This document shows, one piece after another, positions 1 to 8,761 of a stretch of DNA of 64,000 nt (the stretch's first letter is position 1; each line of letters opens with the position of its first letter). Made by a program: the position numbers and the translations under genes. The notes beneath the pieces were generated by a model. The model was not told the DNA's origin. It did no database searches and was given only the letters and a program-made list of their open reading frames with translations. Source of the DNA: Deinococcus grandis. Lineage in GTDB: Bacteria; Deinococcota; Deinococci; Deinococcales; Deinococcaceae. The stretch is from the NCBI RefSeq assembly GCF_001485435.1, contig NZ_BCMS01000001.1, positions 2,055,501 through 2,119,500 on the forward strand, written 5' to 3'.

Positions 1-138
1 TCTTCGGGCTGGTCTAGTCATCCTGGCCTGGATCAGCTGCCCAAGGGTGGCCTCTACGCGCAACTCCCGATCAGGGTGAAGGCTCATGGCCGCTCGGCCA
101 TGAGCCTCATGCATTACGGCGCTGAACAGGTGTGCCAT
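1..138 (-). CDS. Possible 5' end of an unknown gene running off the left edge
   Basis: An ATG-initiated frame with no stop reads leftward out of the window for 46 codons; it begins MAHLFSAVMHEAHG. A GGGGAG element lies about 15 bases upstream. It carries no motif I recognise, and with so few residues it could be a chance frame in high-GC DNA. It points the same way as the ytr-like genes to its right, but the 137-base gap gives no sign of one operon. Confidence 0.25.
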   Translation of the reverse strand, partial: MAHLFSAVMHEAHGRAAMSLHPDRELRVEATLGQLIQARMTRPARR

Positions 139-275
139 GCCCTGCGGTGCAATCTCCCCGAATTACCCCACTGATCAAACTGATAAGCACGCCATTTTAC
201 GCGCCTGGCGCGGCTTGAAGACAAGGTCTTCGGTACAAAGGGTAGCGGGACAGCACCGGACCTCACGCCACCCCT

Positions 276-1109
276 TTACCGCACGCGGGCGCGGGCGAAC
301 AGCAAGGCCATCAGGACCCCGAGCGTCAGGAGCCCAGCACTTGTCCCCGCTAGGAGCGGCATGCCCGCCTCAACGCGGCTGGGCAGATGGCCCGCAATAA
401 AGGCCTGTACGACGGGCAGCGGGATCGCTTCCTTCTGTGAGAGCGGGCCAAATTGCTCAGGCGTATACACCAGCGTCACTTTCCGGAGGAAAGGATCGAT
501 CGATGATCCTAGGACGGCGAGACTGGCGGCAATAGAGGCCAGCGCAGCCACCGCAGGCGGCGTCAGCTGGACCAGGAGCGCCGCGAGCACAAACACCCCG
601 ACGCCCCGGAACCAGACCAGGGCCGTACCAATCCAGAACTCTGAACGCATCACCTCGCTGCTGGACCACCACGTGAAGTCAAGCGCCCCCCGCGTGCTGG
701 CCAGAAAGGCACCCAGCAGCACCACTGTCGTGATGGCCGCGAGTCCTGACAACAGCCGCACGCCCAGAATCCGTCCAGTGGCGAGTGGTTGAAGGCGCAG
801 GAACCCCATGCCACTGTTGAACCGGCTTCCGAACCACGCGCCCACCAACGTGGCCACCAGCGGCGCCCACCAATCGAACCAGCGACCAGCAAACAGGAGG
901 TCCACCTTGCATGTCGATTCCTGGTCCGCCAGCAAGCCAGCGTAGACCGTGCACATCGTTCCGGTAGCCCATGGACCAAGTTCATGCACGGCGGCAAATG
1001 GCGGGAGGCCCTGCAGGACTCGTGCCGCGTAGCCGAGCCCGATGATTAGGGAAAGCGCGCCCAGGAGGAGGAGAGGTAGCCGGACGTGCCGCCATTCAAG
1101 CCAGCTCAC
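276..1109 (-). CDS. ABC transporter permease, YtrC/D-like
   Basis: A 277-residue integral membrane protein with about six hydrophobic segments (roughly residues 10-28, 60-85, 115-138, 165-190, 195-215 and 248-272) and no other domain. It is the last gene of a three-gene operon; its ATG overlaps the ATPase stop codon by four bases (ATGA). The ATPase and GntR gene order is that of ytrABC-type exporters, where such proteins form the membrane channel. The substrate is unknown; in Bacillus the related system responds to cell-wall antibiotics. The function comes mainly from context because the sequence itself is poorly conserved. Confidence 0.7.
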   Translation of the reverse strand: MSWLEWRHVRLPLLLLGALSLIIGLGYAARVLQGLPPFAAVHELGPWATGTMCTVYAGLLADQESTCKVDLLFAGRWFDWWAPLVATLVGAWFGSRFNSGMGFLRLQPLATGRILGVRLLSGLAAITTVVLLGAFLASTRGALDFTWWSSSEVMRSEFWIGTALVWFRGVGVFVLAALLVQLTPPAVAALASIAASLAVLGSSIDPFLRKVTLVYTPEQFGPLSQKEAIPLPVVQAFIAGHLPSRVEAGMPLLAGTSAGLLTLGVLMALLFARARVR

Positions 1110-1999
1110 GCCACACCACCAAGCAGTTCCGCGTAGGCATCTGCGAGTGGACGTGGCTTCACCTGAACGTCCACGGGACGCAAACTGGCCAGCGCGGCCA
1201 GAAGCGCTTCACGACCGCCTTGGACATGCACGGTCAAGGTGCGGCCCTGCACCTCAAAGCCCTGCACGCCCGGCAAGGCGCGCAGATTTTGAATGGTACC
1301 GGCTGGAACGACGCCAGGCAGGATGGCCTGCACAATGGCATGCTGAGTGCGGAGTTCATCCAAGTCCGCTTCAAGAATGATTCGGCCATCTTTCAGAAAC
1401 GCGGCGCGATCAGCGAGACCTTCCACTTCGTGCAGCACGTGCGAACTGAGCAGGACGCTGTTGCCCTCCGAGGCGTACGCGACGAGCAGCTGCGCGAACA
1501 GGATCCGGTGATCCGGGTCGAGTCCATTGGTGGGCTCATCCAGCAGCATGACCTCCGTGCCGCTGCCGAGCGCATACGCCAGGGCCAGTCCCATGCGCTG
1601 ACCGGTGCTCAGCCGGCCCGCACGTTGATCCAGTGGCACATGTAATTCAGCGGCCGTCTCCAGGGCGCGCTTCATACTCCAGCGTGGGTAGACGCGGCGG
1701 CCGAACGAGAAATGCGTACGCGCGGTTTCCTGCACCATCACGGCACCAGTGGTCGGCACATACGTCGCGCGCTGGCGCACCTGCGGGCCCTTCGCGTTAG
1801 GCGGAAGATCCAGAATACGGACCTGACCCCTCTGACGTGGATGTAAGCCCAGCACACTGCGCATCAAGGTCGACTTCCCGCTGCCGTTCTGGCCGAGCAG
1901 TGCGGTAATCGATCCTTGGGTCACACTCAGATCAGCGCCTTGGAGCACCGCGCGTCGCCCCTGACGGGCCACCAGACCTTCAACGTGGAGCGCATTCAT
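1106..1999 (-). CDS. ABC transporter ATP-binding protein, YtrB-like
   Basis: A 297-residue nucleotide-binding subunit. It has Walker A GQNGSGKST at residues 36-44, signature LSTGQ at 132-136 and Walker B VMLLDEP at about 152-158, followed by the D-loop and an H-loop (SSHVLHEVE). The last 80 residues form the extra C-terminal domain of CcmA/YtrB-type exporter ATPases. It overlaps the regulator upstream and the permease downstream by four bases each, so the three are translationally coupled. It presumably powers export through the neighbouring permease. The substrate cannot be read from the sequence. Confidence 0.85.
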   Translation of the reverse strand: MNALHVEGLVARQGRRAVLQGADLSVTQGSITALLGQNGSGKSTLMRSVLGLHPRQRGQVRILDLPPNAKGPQVRQRATYVPTTGAVMVQETARTHFSFGRRVYPRWSMKRALETAAELHVPLDQRAGRLSTGQRMGLALAYALGSGTEVMLLDEPTNGLDPDHRILFAQLLVAYASEGNSVLLSSHVLHEVEGLADRAAFLKDGRIILEADLDELRTQHAIVQAILPGVVPAGTIQNLRALPGVQGFEVQGRTLTVHVQGGREALLAALASLRPVDVQVKPRPLADAYAELLGGVA

Positions 2000-2430
2000 A
2001 GGGCCTCCATCCGCTTGGCTGCGGTGAACTGCTGGCAGAGCTCATCAATGTCCTGCATGGTCATTCCACTCATGAGCATGCGGTGCAGGACATCGCGCAA
2101 CTCCTCCGTGAGGACCTGTTGACTGGCCTCATCGATGAAGTGTGTGGCGGCGAGCGCACAGACGGTCGTGCCGGCCCCTGCCCGACTTTCAATTAGGCCC
2201 TGCCGCTGTAGTTCGGCGTACGCGCGCGTGACGGTGTTCGGCGCCAGTCTCAGGGTGCTGGCCAAGCGCCGGACCGTGGGCAGGGCGTCGCCGCTGCGGA
2301 GAGTGCCTCGTAGGATCGCGCGGGTGAAGGCCTGCGTCAGCTGGACGTAGATTGGAATGCCACTGTGTGGGTTGATCTGCGGCGTGATCCAATCCAGCAC
2401 CCCTCGTTCATCTCGCGAGTCTTGTGTCAT
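1996..2430 (-). CDS. GntR-family regulator, YtrA-like
   Basis: About 144 residues from the ATG at 2430 (MTQDSRDERG). The winged helix-turn-helix covers roughly residues 10-75 and includes the GntR pattern RPTVRRLA..L.. NTVTRAYAEL. There is no large effector domain, only a short helical tail of about 60 residues, as in the YtrA subfamily. It likely represses its own operon. An upstream ATG at 2469 would add 13 residues, but a consensus TATAAT overlaps the ATG at 2430, which makes the true start uncertain: if TATAAT is the -10, translation would have to begin further in, possibly at a GTG 30 bases downstream. Confidence 0.8.
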   Translation of the reverse strand: MTQDSRDERGVLDWITPQINPHSGIPIYVQLTQAFTRAILRGTLRSGDALPTVRRLASTLRLAPNTVTRAYAELQRQGLIESRAGAGTTVCALAATHFIDEASQQVLTEELRDVLHRMLMSGMTMQDIDELCQQFTAAKRMEAL

Positions 2431-2450
2431 TATAGTAATACATTGGCACA
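2423..2450 (-). promoter_or_regulatory. Promoter/operator of the ytr-like operon
   Basis: On the minus strand there is a perfect TATAAT, preceded after 18 bases by CTGCCA (4/6 to the -35 consensus). The 28 bases are an imperfect palindrome with TGTG.CA at one end and TGGCACA at the other, plausible as an autoregulatory GntR operator. Read from sequence only. Confidence 0.45.
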
Positions 2451-2658
2451 TATGGCAGTCGGAAGTCAACAGCGTATAGGTTATGTGTTAGGCGTTAAAC
2501 ATCAGCAAAGCCGCCGCCGTACAGCCCGCCAAGATCCCCCTCACGCCACTCGCGCGTAGTCAGGTTCCAGCTCCCCCAGTCACATGAGCAAAATGGGTTC
2601 CGGCAACTTAGAGCCCCTATCTAAACCTCAGGTTGGGCGCACAAGGTGAGGCAGGGCT

Positions 2659-3390
2659 ATGTCACTGGTCAGCGAAGAGTTGTGGCAGCTGATCCATCCG
2701 CTGCTCCCGCCTGACGCACCTCATCCCAGAGGTACTCGAGACCGGCATTGACTGGGAACACCTCCCGCGTGACCTCGGGTATGACAGCAGCATCACTTGC
2801 TAGCGTCGGGTATGCGGCGGGTGCATTCACCCGCCTGCACCAGATGCTCCTCAACCGCATGACGTAGGCGGATCACTTCGATTGGTAATGGGTGGGTGTG
2901 AACTGCACGAGCATCCTCGGGGGGCTGAAACGGGGCCCAACACCACGGATCGAGACCGGCCCGCCAGCAAGCGTCATGTGATCGTCAATAACGAAGAGAC
3001 ACCATTGGCGGTCCGTATCCCCCCAGCCAATCTGCCTCACAGCACGCTCTTTGAAGCCCTGCTCGACGCGATGCCGCCCATCCATAATGGGCGGCGTGGC
3101 CGGACCCGCAGCAGTCCGGAGCGGCTGATGAGGACAAAGCGTAAGACATTCGCCGGTGCCGACACGCCCGGCGGCACCCCGGCATCAATGTGCTGATCGT
3201 ACGCCGGGGTCGGGAGTCCAATGAGCGGTTGGGGTGACACCGCTGAGTGGTCAAGCGGACGTGAGCGTGGTTCAGCCTGTTCCTTCGTCTGCGAGCGAGA
3301 TATGACGTGCGGGCGGACATCCACTTGGTATTCACGCAGCCGGTGGTGCGGCCTGATCACCTTCAAGCAGCACCACCGGTATTGTCATGC
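2659..3390 (+). pseudogene. Decayed IS5-type transposase
   Basis: The frame opens MSLVSEELWQLIHPLLPP, the N terminus typical of IS5-superfamily (DDE) transposases, and stops at TGA 2749-2751 after a deletion. Recognisable transposase segments then continue in other frames: TGIDWEHLPRDLGYDSSIT at about 2740-2800, RPASKRHVIV and TLFEALLDAMPPI at about 2960-3080, and RADIHLVFTQ near 3315-3350. There are at least three frameshifts and several stops (for example TAA where an Ala-Tyr-Asp is expected near 3141). The possible left end GAGCCCCTATCTAAACC lies near 2610; no matching right end is seen before the next gene. It is not functional. Confidence 0.85.
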
Positions 3391-3394
3391 GTTC

Positions 3395-3838
3395 TTACTG
3401 CGTGAAGAAGCGCAGCAGGGGCCGCCACCAGGGGATGGCGAGCAGGATGGTCACGAGGCTCAGCGCGGTCCAGAGGGTCGCGGCGCGGAACTTGCCCTGG
3501 TCGGTGGGGGCCTTGCGGGCCTGCACGCTGGCGAGGGTGCCGAACACGGCGGCGATGATGCCCAGACCCAGGTGTTCCCACTGGAAGCTGGTGCGCGGCC
3601 CATTCGCGAACACGGGGATGTTCTGCATCCCCATGAACGCGAACAGCAGCAGGCCCAGCACGACCTGCAGGTGCAGGCTGCCCATGAACATCACGACCGG
3701 GCGGCGGTCGGCGGGCGTGAAGGTGCGCCCGCCGGACGCGCCGGGCACGCTGCGGATCAGGGTCCAGATGCCCGCGATCAGGATCAGCCAGCGGTTGAGG
3801 TTGTGGAGGGTCAGGAGCACGAGGTACAGGGTCGCCAT
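3395..3838 (-). CDS. Conserved small membrane protein, four predicted helices
   Basis: A 147-residue protein that is mostly hydrophobic, with segments at about 4-24, 53-75, 90-108 and 118-140. It contains NLNRWLILIAGIW near the N terminus and WWRPLLRFF at the C terminus. I know this type only as an uncharacterised membrane protein and assign no function. The start is supported by a promoter whose -10 lies seven bases before the ATG. The 3' end abuts the transposase remnant. Confidence 0.7.
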   Translation of the reverse strand: MATLYLVLLTLHNLNRWLILIAGIWTLIRSVPGASGGRTFTPADRRPVVMFMGSLHLQVVLGLLLFAFMGMQNIPVFANGPRTSFQWEHLGLGIIAAVFGTLASVQARKAPTDQGKFRAATLWTALSLVTILLAIPWWRPLLRFFTQ

Positions 3839-3845
3839 GCCCGCA

Positions 3846-3874
3846 AGCCTAACCTGACCGCTCGGTAAGCTCAA
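3846..3874 (-). promoter_or_regulatory. Promoter, leaderless type
   Basis: Minus strand TTGAGC, 17 bases, TAGGCT, then seven bases to the ATG at 3838. It is one of the clearest -35/-10 pairs in the window. Confidence 0.7.
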
Positions 3875-3906
3875 GGGACAGGTCGGGCTCCAGTCAGCGC
3901 CCGCGC

Positions 3907-4791
3907 TCAGAACACGACGGTCTTGTTGCCGTACACGAGCACGCGGTCCTCGACGTGGGCTTTCACGGCGCGGGCCAGCACCTGCCGTTCCACGTCCCGC
4001 CCGATGCGCATCAGGCTGTCGGGCGTCTCGCGGTGCGTGACGGGAATGACGTCCTGCGCGATGATCGGCCCGGCGTCGAGTTCCTCGGTGACGTAGTGGC
4101 TGGTCGCGCCGATGAGTTTCACGCCCCGGTTGAACGCCGCGCGGTAGGGGTTCGCGCCGACGAACGCCGGGAGGAACGAGTGGTGGATGTTGATCACGGG
4201 CCGCCCGAAGCTGCGCAGGAAGTCCCCGCTGAGGATCTGCATGTAGCGCGCCAGCACGGCGAAGTCCGCGCCCGCCTCGTGCATCAGGCGGACCTGCTCG
4301 GCTTCCGCCTCGGCCTTGGTGTCCTTCGTGACGGGCACGACGTGGAAGGGAATGCCGAACATCTCCGCGTCGCGGCGGAGGTCGTCGTGGTTGCTGATGA
4401 TCAGCGGAATCTCGATGTTCAGTTCGCCCCGGCGTTTGCGCCACAGCAGGTCCAGGAAGCAGTGGTCGTAGCGGCTCACGAGCAGCGCCATGCGTTTGGG
4501 CTGCGTGGTGTACGCGACGCGCCACTCCATCCCGAAGGGCGCGGCGACGACGGTCGCGAAGGCCCGCTCGAACTGGTCCCGGGCGAGGTCGAGGCCCGCG
4601 AGGTGGAATTCCATGCGCATGAAGAACGTGCCGCCCGCCGGGTCGGTGCTGTGCTGGTCGCTGTGCAGGATGTTCGCGCCGTGGTTGTGCAGGAACTGCG
4701 AGACCGCCGCGACGATCCCGCCCCGGTCGGGGCAGGTGATCGTCAGGACGGCGGTGTTCAGGGGGTCGAGCGCGGCTGGTGGCACCGTCAT
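3907..4791 (-). CDS. purU: Formyltetrahydrofolate deformylase
   Basis: A 294-residue protein of the usual PurU length. It hydrolyses 10-formyl-THF to formate and THF, balancing the one-carbon pool and feeding purine synthesis. The N-terminal ACT domain (about 10-85) begins LTITCPDRGGIVAAVSQFL. The formyltransferase domain (about 95-290) has SNHDDL, the catalytic INIHHSFLPAF and the DAGPIIAQD aspartate. It is cytoplasmic and monocistronic, divergent from the aminopeptidase. The frame stays open a long way upstream, but the ACT domain begins just after the ATG at 4791, where a -10 box also points. Confidence 0.93.
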   Translation of the reverse strand: MTVPPAALDPLNTAVLTITCPDRGGIVAAVSQFLHNHGANILHSDQHSTDPAGGTFFMRMEFHLAGLDLARDQFERAFATVVAAPFGMEWRVAYTTQPKRMALLVSRYDHCFLDLLWRKRRGELNIEIPLIISNHDDLRRDAEMFGIPFHVVPVTKDTKAEAEAEQVRLMHEAGADFAVLARYMQILSGDFLRSFGRPVINIHHSFLPAFVGANPYRAAFNRGVKLIGATSHYVTEELDAGPIIAQDVIPVTHRETPDSLMRIGRDVERQVLARAVKAHVEDRVLVYGNKTVVF

Positions 4792-4799
4792 ATCCGGCG

Positions 4800-4805
4800 A
4801 GAATA
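4800..4805 (-). promoter_or_regulatory. -10 box of purU
   Basis: TATTCT on the minus strand, eight bases before the purU ATG. No clear -35 was found. It predicts a leaderless or nearly leaderless mRNA. Confidence 0.5.
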
Positions 4806-4895
4806 CCGCACGCCCGCTGAAGGCACCGGCCCCTGTCTTGCCTGACGGCTGTCCCGGCTGTCGGCGAGGCGGGACGCCGCGGGGCCGCGCGGTGC

Positions 4896-4901
4896 TAGGC
4901 T
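4896..4901 (+). promoter_or_regulatory. -10 box of the aminopeptidase gene
   Basis: TAGGCT followed by seven bases and then the ATG at 4909; there is no Shine-Dalgarno. Same leaderless layout as many other genes here. Confidence 0.55.
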
Positions 4902-4908
4902 CGCGGCC

Positions 4909-5997
<1,089 letters not shown>

Positions 5998-6137
5998 TCG
6001 GCAGGGGGGGATCGCTGGACGCCGACTGGTCGTATGTCCACTTCTGGACGCCGGATGAACCGCCCGTGAAGCGAGTCTGACGGTCGCGTGAACACCTGTT
6101 CTGGTTGCGAGGAGCGGGGGCGGGTCAGACTGGAGGG

Positions 6138-6416
6138 GTGACCCCACCGTGCCCGATCGAACGCCACCTGAACCAGCCCGTCCCGGACTGGGCGCCGCTG
6201 GTGCAGGCGGCGTCCCCACTGCTGTTCGCCCTGGCCCGGCGGCACGACGTGCGCGACCCGGAGGAGTTCGCGTTTCAGGTGCTGCGCCGCGCACTGGCCG
6301 AACGCCGGTGCTGGTCCCGTTCGGGCCTGCCGGGCCGGGTGTGGCTGTGCGGACTGGCGCTGCAGGCGGCCCGCTCGGCCAGCCCCCCTCACCTGTCCGG
6401 CACGGCCGCCAGCTAA
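6138..6416 (+). CDS. Small unknown protein, possibly sigma-region-like
   Basis: A 92-residue frame from a GTG preceded by CAGACT six bases upstream (leaderless layout) and overlapping GGAGGGG. The text DWAPLVQAASPLLFALARR and DPEEFAFQVLRRALAE resembles the helical start of ECF sigma region 2, but no -35/-10 recognition region follows. It ends just before a strong bidirectional terminator. I cannot name it; codon bias is consistent with a real gene. Confidence 0.45.
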   Translation: MTPPCPIERHLNQPVPDWAPLVQAASPLLFALARRHDVRDPEEFAFQVLRRALAERRCWSRSGLPGRVWLCGLALQAARSASPPHLSGTAAS

Positions 6417-6488
6417 TCCGGACGCGACCCGCAGAGCCAACCCGCAGCGTGGACCACAGACAGAATCCGCAGGTGCATTACACACAAG

Positions 6489-6525
6489 GGAGGCGGCCCG
6501 CTCCGGAATAGAGCGGGCCGCCTCC
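6489..6525. terminator. Bidirectional terminator hairpin
   Basis: A perfect 14-base stem (GAGGCGGCCCGCTC and its complement) with a seven-base loop, extended by GG/CC. It sits between two converging genes. There is no long T run, as usual in this genome type. Confidence 0.8.
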
Positions 6526-6536
6526 TCTGCCGTGCG

Positions 6537-7190
6537 TTACTTCCTGTTGGGGTTGCTCAGGTCCTGCTCGGAGATGGCGCTGCCCTGCGCGGCGGCCTTC
6601 ACGGTGCTGACCGGGGTGCTGCTCGTGGGGGCGGGCGCGGCGCTGCCGTCGGCGGACGCCTGCTGCGCGTAGCTCTGGGCGCTGGCGGCAGGGGCGGTGC
6701 GGGTGAACGCGCCGACGCCGCTGCTGTAACTGGGGCTGACGTGTCCACCGGGACCTTTCTGGACGGAGCCGTTGGGGCCGGGCTGCGCGGCGCGGTCGCG
6801 GGGCTGCCCGGCCTTGTCGAGCAGGCCGTCCGCGAGGGTTTCCAGGCGGGGCGTGATGACCTTGTCCATCAGGGTCTTCACGGCCAGCGTGCCCAGCGTG
6901 GCGACGAGCGCGCCGCCGACGCCTCCGCCGCCCTTCTGGTTCTTCTGGGCTTTCATCAGGGCCTTCTGGTGCTTGGCGGGGCTCTGGGCGTCCACGTAGA
7001 TCTTGCGGCTGCGGCGGAACTGGCGGCCCACCACGATGCCCATCAGCGCGCCGACGGCAGAGGCGCCGCCGAGCATCTTCAGGGGGTCTTTCTGCATCTG
7101 GGCGTGCAGGCTGGCCTGCTGGGTCAGGGCGTCCACGCTCTGCTGGAGGCGCTGGCGGGCTTCCTCGCGTTCCGTGAGGTACTCGGCCAT
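6537..7190 (-). CDS. DUF3618-like envelope-associated protein
   Basis: A 217-residue protein. The N terminus MAEYLTEREEARQRLQQSVDAL is helical and like the start of DUF3618/YqjD-type proteins. Small-residue hydrophobic stretches follow at about 41-56 and 90-110, and the last 90 residues are a low-complexity Pro/Ala/Ser/Gln tail. It starts one base after the stop of the YqjE-like gene, so the two are co-transcribed. Proteins of this pair type are membrane-anchored and stress-associated in other bacteria; the role here is inference. Confidence 0.6.
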   Translation of the reverse strand: MAEYLTEREEARQRLQQSVDALTQQASLHAQMQKDPLKMLGGASAVGALMGIVVGRQFRRSRKIYVDAQSPAKHQKALMKAQKNQKGGGGVGGALVATLGTLAVKTLMDKVITPRLETLADGLLDKAGQPRDRAAQPGPNGSVQKGPGGHVSPSYSSGVGAFTRTAPAASAQSYAQQASADGSAAPAPTSSTPVSTVKAAAQGSAISEQDLSNPNRK

Positions 7191-7191
7191 G

Positions 7192-7947
7192 TCACTTGCC
7201 GCCTTTCTGCATGTCCTCGCGGAAGGTGGGGGTGGTGCTGACGCTGATCCCGGGGGCGTCCTTGAGCACCCTGGGTTCCTGGAGGTTGGGGTCGTGGTCG
7301 TGGTGGCCGCTGAGTTTCTTGTTCAGGCCGCTGCCGTAGTTGGCAGCTTCCCCGCCGGGTTTGCTCTCGTACACGGGGACGGTCTGGGGGCCTTCCTCGG
7401 TGCGGACGACGGCGACACCGTCGGCTTCGCTCAGGACGCGGTTTTCACCGGCAGCGTGGTCCTGCGCGTCGCGGCGCAGTTCGACCTTGGGGCCGCTGCT
7501 GTTGTGCGAGTCGCGCGCGGCGTTGCTGCCGGTGGGCGTGGGCGCGCCGCTGCCGCTGGGGCCGGGCTGGGTGGGGGTGTATTCCGTGTCGTCCATACTG
7601 TCCCTCCGGTGGCGGGGTTCGTCCATCTGGACGTCCGCGCCGAGTTTCTTGATGCCCATGAAGATCAGCGCGCCGGTCACGACGAAGCTCAGGATCGCGA
7701 TGATCAGCGCGGCGGCCCAGGCGCCCAGGCCCAGGCGCATCAGGCCGTAGAACACGGCCAGGATGATGAAGACCAGACCCAGGATGAGGGGGCCGGTGGC
7801 GGCGAGCAGCAGCACCGCGCCGATGCCCTTGGCCTTGGCGATCTGACCGGCCTTGCGGGCGACGACCGTGATCTCCGATTTGACGAGGGTCACGCCCGCG
7901 TCGAATACGTCGACCAGGGCGCCTCCCATGCTCTTGCGTTCTTCCAT
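7192..7947 (-). CDS. YqjE-like membrane protein (phage holin superfamily 6 type)
   Basis: A 251-residue protein. An amphipathic N terminus (MGGALVDVFDAGVTLVKSEI) precedes two tight transmembrane helices at about 40-65 and 72-97, the pattern of the YqjE/DUF1469 family. It continues with an unusual hydrophilic tail of 150 residues rich in Asp, His, Pro and Gly. The start is fixed by GGAGGAAGC directly before the ATG at 7947; an upstream ATG is possible but lacks a site. It leads a two-gene operon and is divergent from the carotenoid block. The family's molecular role is unknown. Confidence 0.65.
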   Translation of the reverse strand: MEERKSMGGALVDVFDAGVTLVKSEITVVARKAGQIAKAKGIGAVLLLAATGPLILGLVFIILAVFYGLMRLGLGAWAAALIIAILSFVVTGALIFMGIKKLGADVQMDEPRHRRDSMDDTEYTPTQPGPSGSGAPTPTGSNAARDSHNSSGPKVELRRDAQDHAAGENRVLSEADGVAVVRTEEGPQTVPVYESKPGGEAANYGSGLNKKLSGHHDHDPNLQEPRVLKDAPGISVSTTPTFREDMQKGGK

Positions 7948-8008
7948 GCTTCCTCCGGGTGAAGCCCTCACGTTTCATGAACGGGGGGCGTGAAGTGCCC
8001 CCAGCATA

Positions 8009-8704
8009 ATGAACCTCGTGCCCCATGCCGCGCAGGCGAAAGAAAACCTGAATCCGGACGCACATCCCGCGCCGGCCCTGAGCGCCGCCCAGCGCAGTAA
8101 CCTCTCGCCCGTGACGGCGTGGGGGTACGCGTGGTGGCGCGCGCGGTCCCTGGCGCTGCTGGGGGCGCGCGGCTTCACCCTGGAGCGGGAGGCGGTCCTG
8201 TTCACCGCGCTGTGCCGCCCCGCCGCCGGGCAGGTGTGGCTGGACGTGGGCACGAGCGCCGGGTTCTACGCGGGCGTGCTCGCCCGGGCGGGCGCGCGGG
8301 TCACGGCGGCCGACCTGAGCCCGGCGATGCTGGCGGTCGCCGCGCGGCGCGAGCCGGATCCCGCGATCAGCTGGGTGAACCTGAACGTGGAGGCCAGCGG
8401 CCTGCCGGACGCCAGCTTCGACGGTGTCACGGTGGGCGCCACCCTGAACGAGACGCACGACCCGGCGCGGCTGCTGGCCGACCTGGAGCGGCTGCTGCGG
8501 CCCGGCGGGCAGCTGTGGCTGATGTACCTGCGCCGCACCGCCGGGCCGGCGCAGAACCTGCTGGCCCGCCCGGCACTGGGCGGCCTGACCTGCCCCGATC
8601 CGGCGTGGGTGGCGCGGCAGCTGCCCGGCTGCGTCCGCACGGACGGCCTGGGGGTGGGCGCCGTGCAGTTCGACCGGTTTGTGCGGTCTGACCGGACTCT
8701 GTAA
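8009..8704 (+). CDS. SAM-dependent methyltransferase next to crtB
   Basis: A 231-residue class I methyltransferase. Motif I is WLDVGTSAGFYAGVLARAG (about residues 75-93), followed by TAADLSPAML (motif II acid) and the post-motif LLRPGGQLWLMYLRR. It sits 57 bases before crtB on the same strand and may be co-transcribed; the substrate could be a quinone, a lipid or a carotenoid, none shown. CATAAT overlaps the ATG: if that is the -10, the leaderless start would be the in-frame GTG at 8018, exactly seven bases after it. Confidence 0.8.
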   Translation: MNLVPHAAQAKENLNPDAHPAPALSAAQRSNLSPVTAWGYAWWRARSLALLGARGFTLEREAVLFTALCRPAAGQVWLDVGTSAGFYAGVLARAGARVTAADLSPAMLAVAARREPDPAISWVNLNVEASGLPDASFDGVTVGATLNETHDPARLLADLERLLRPGGQLWLMYLRRTAGPAQNLLARPALGGLTCPDPAWVARQLPGCVRTDGLGVGAVQFDRFVRSDRTL

Positions 8705-8736
8705 GAATCCGTGACGTTTCGCCGCCCGGGCCCCCG

Positions 8737-8742
8737 TACACT
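8737..8742 (+). promoter_or_regulatory. -10 box before crtB
   Basis: TACACT about 20 bases before the crtB GTG, leaving a short leader that carries AAAGGA as ribosome binding site. Confidence 0.5.
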
Positions 8743-8761
8743 CCCTGCAAAGGAACCCAAC

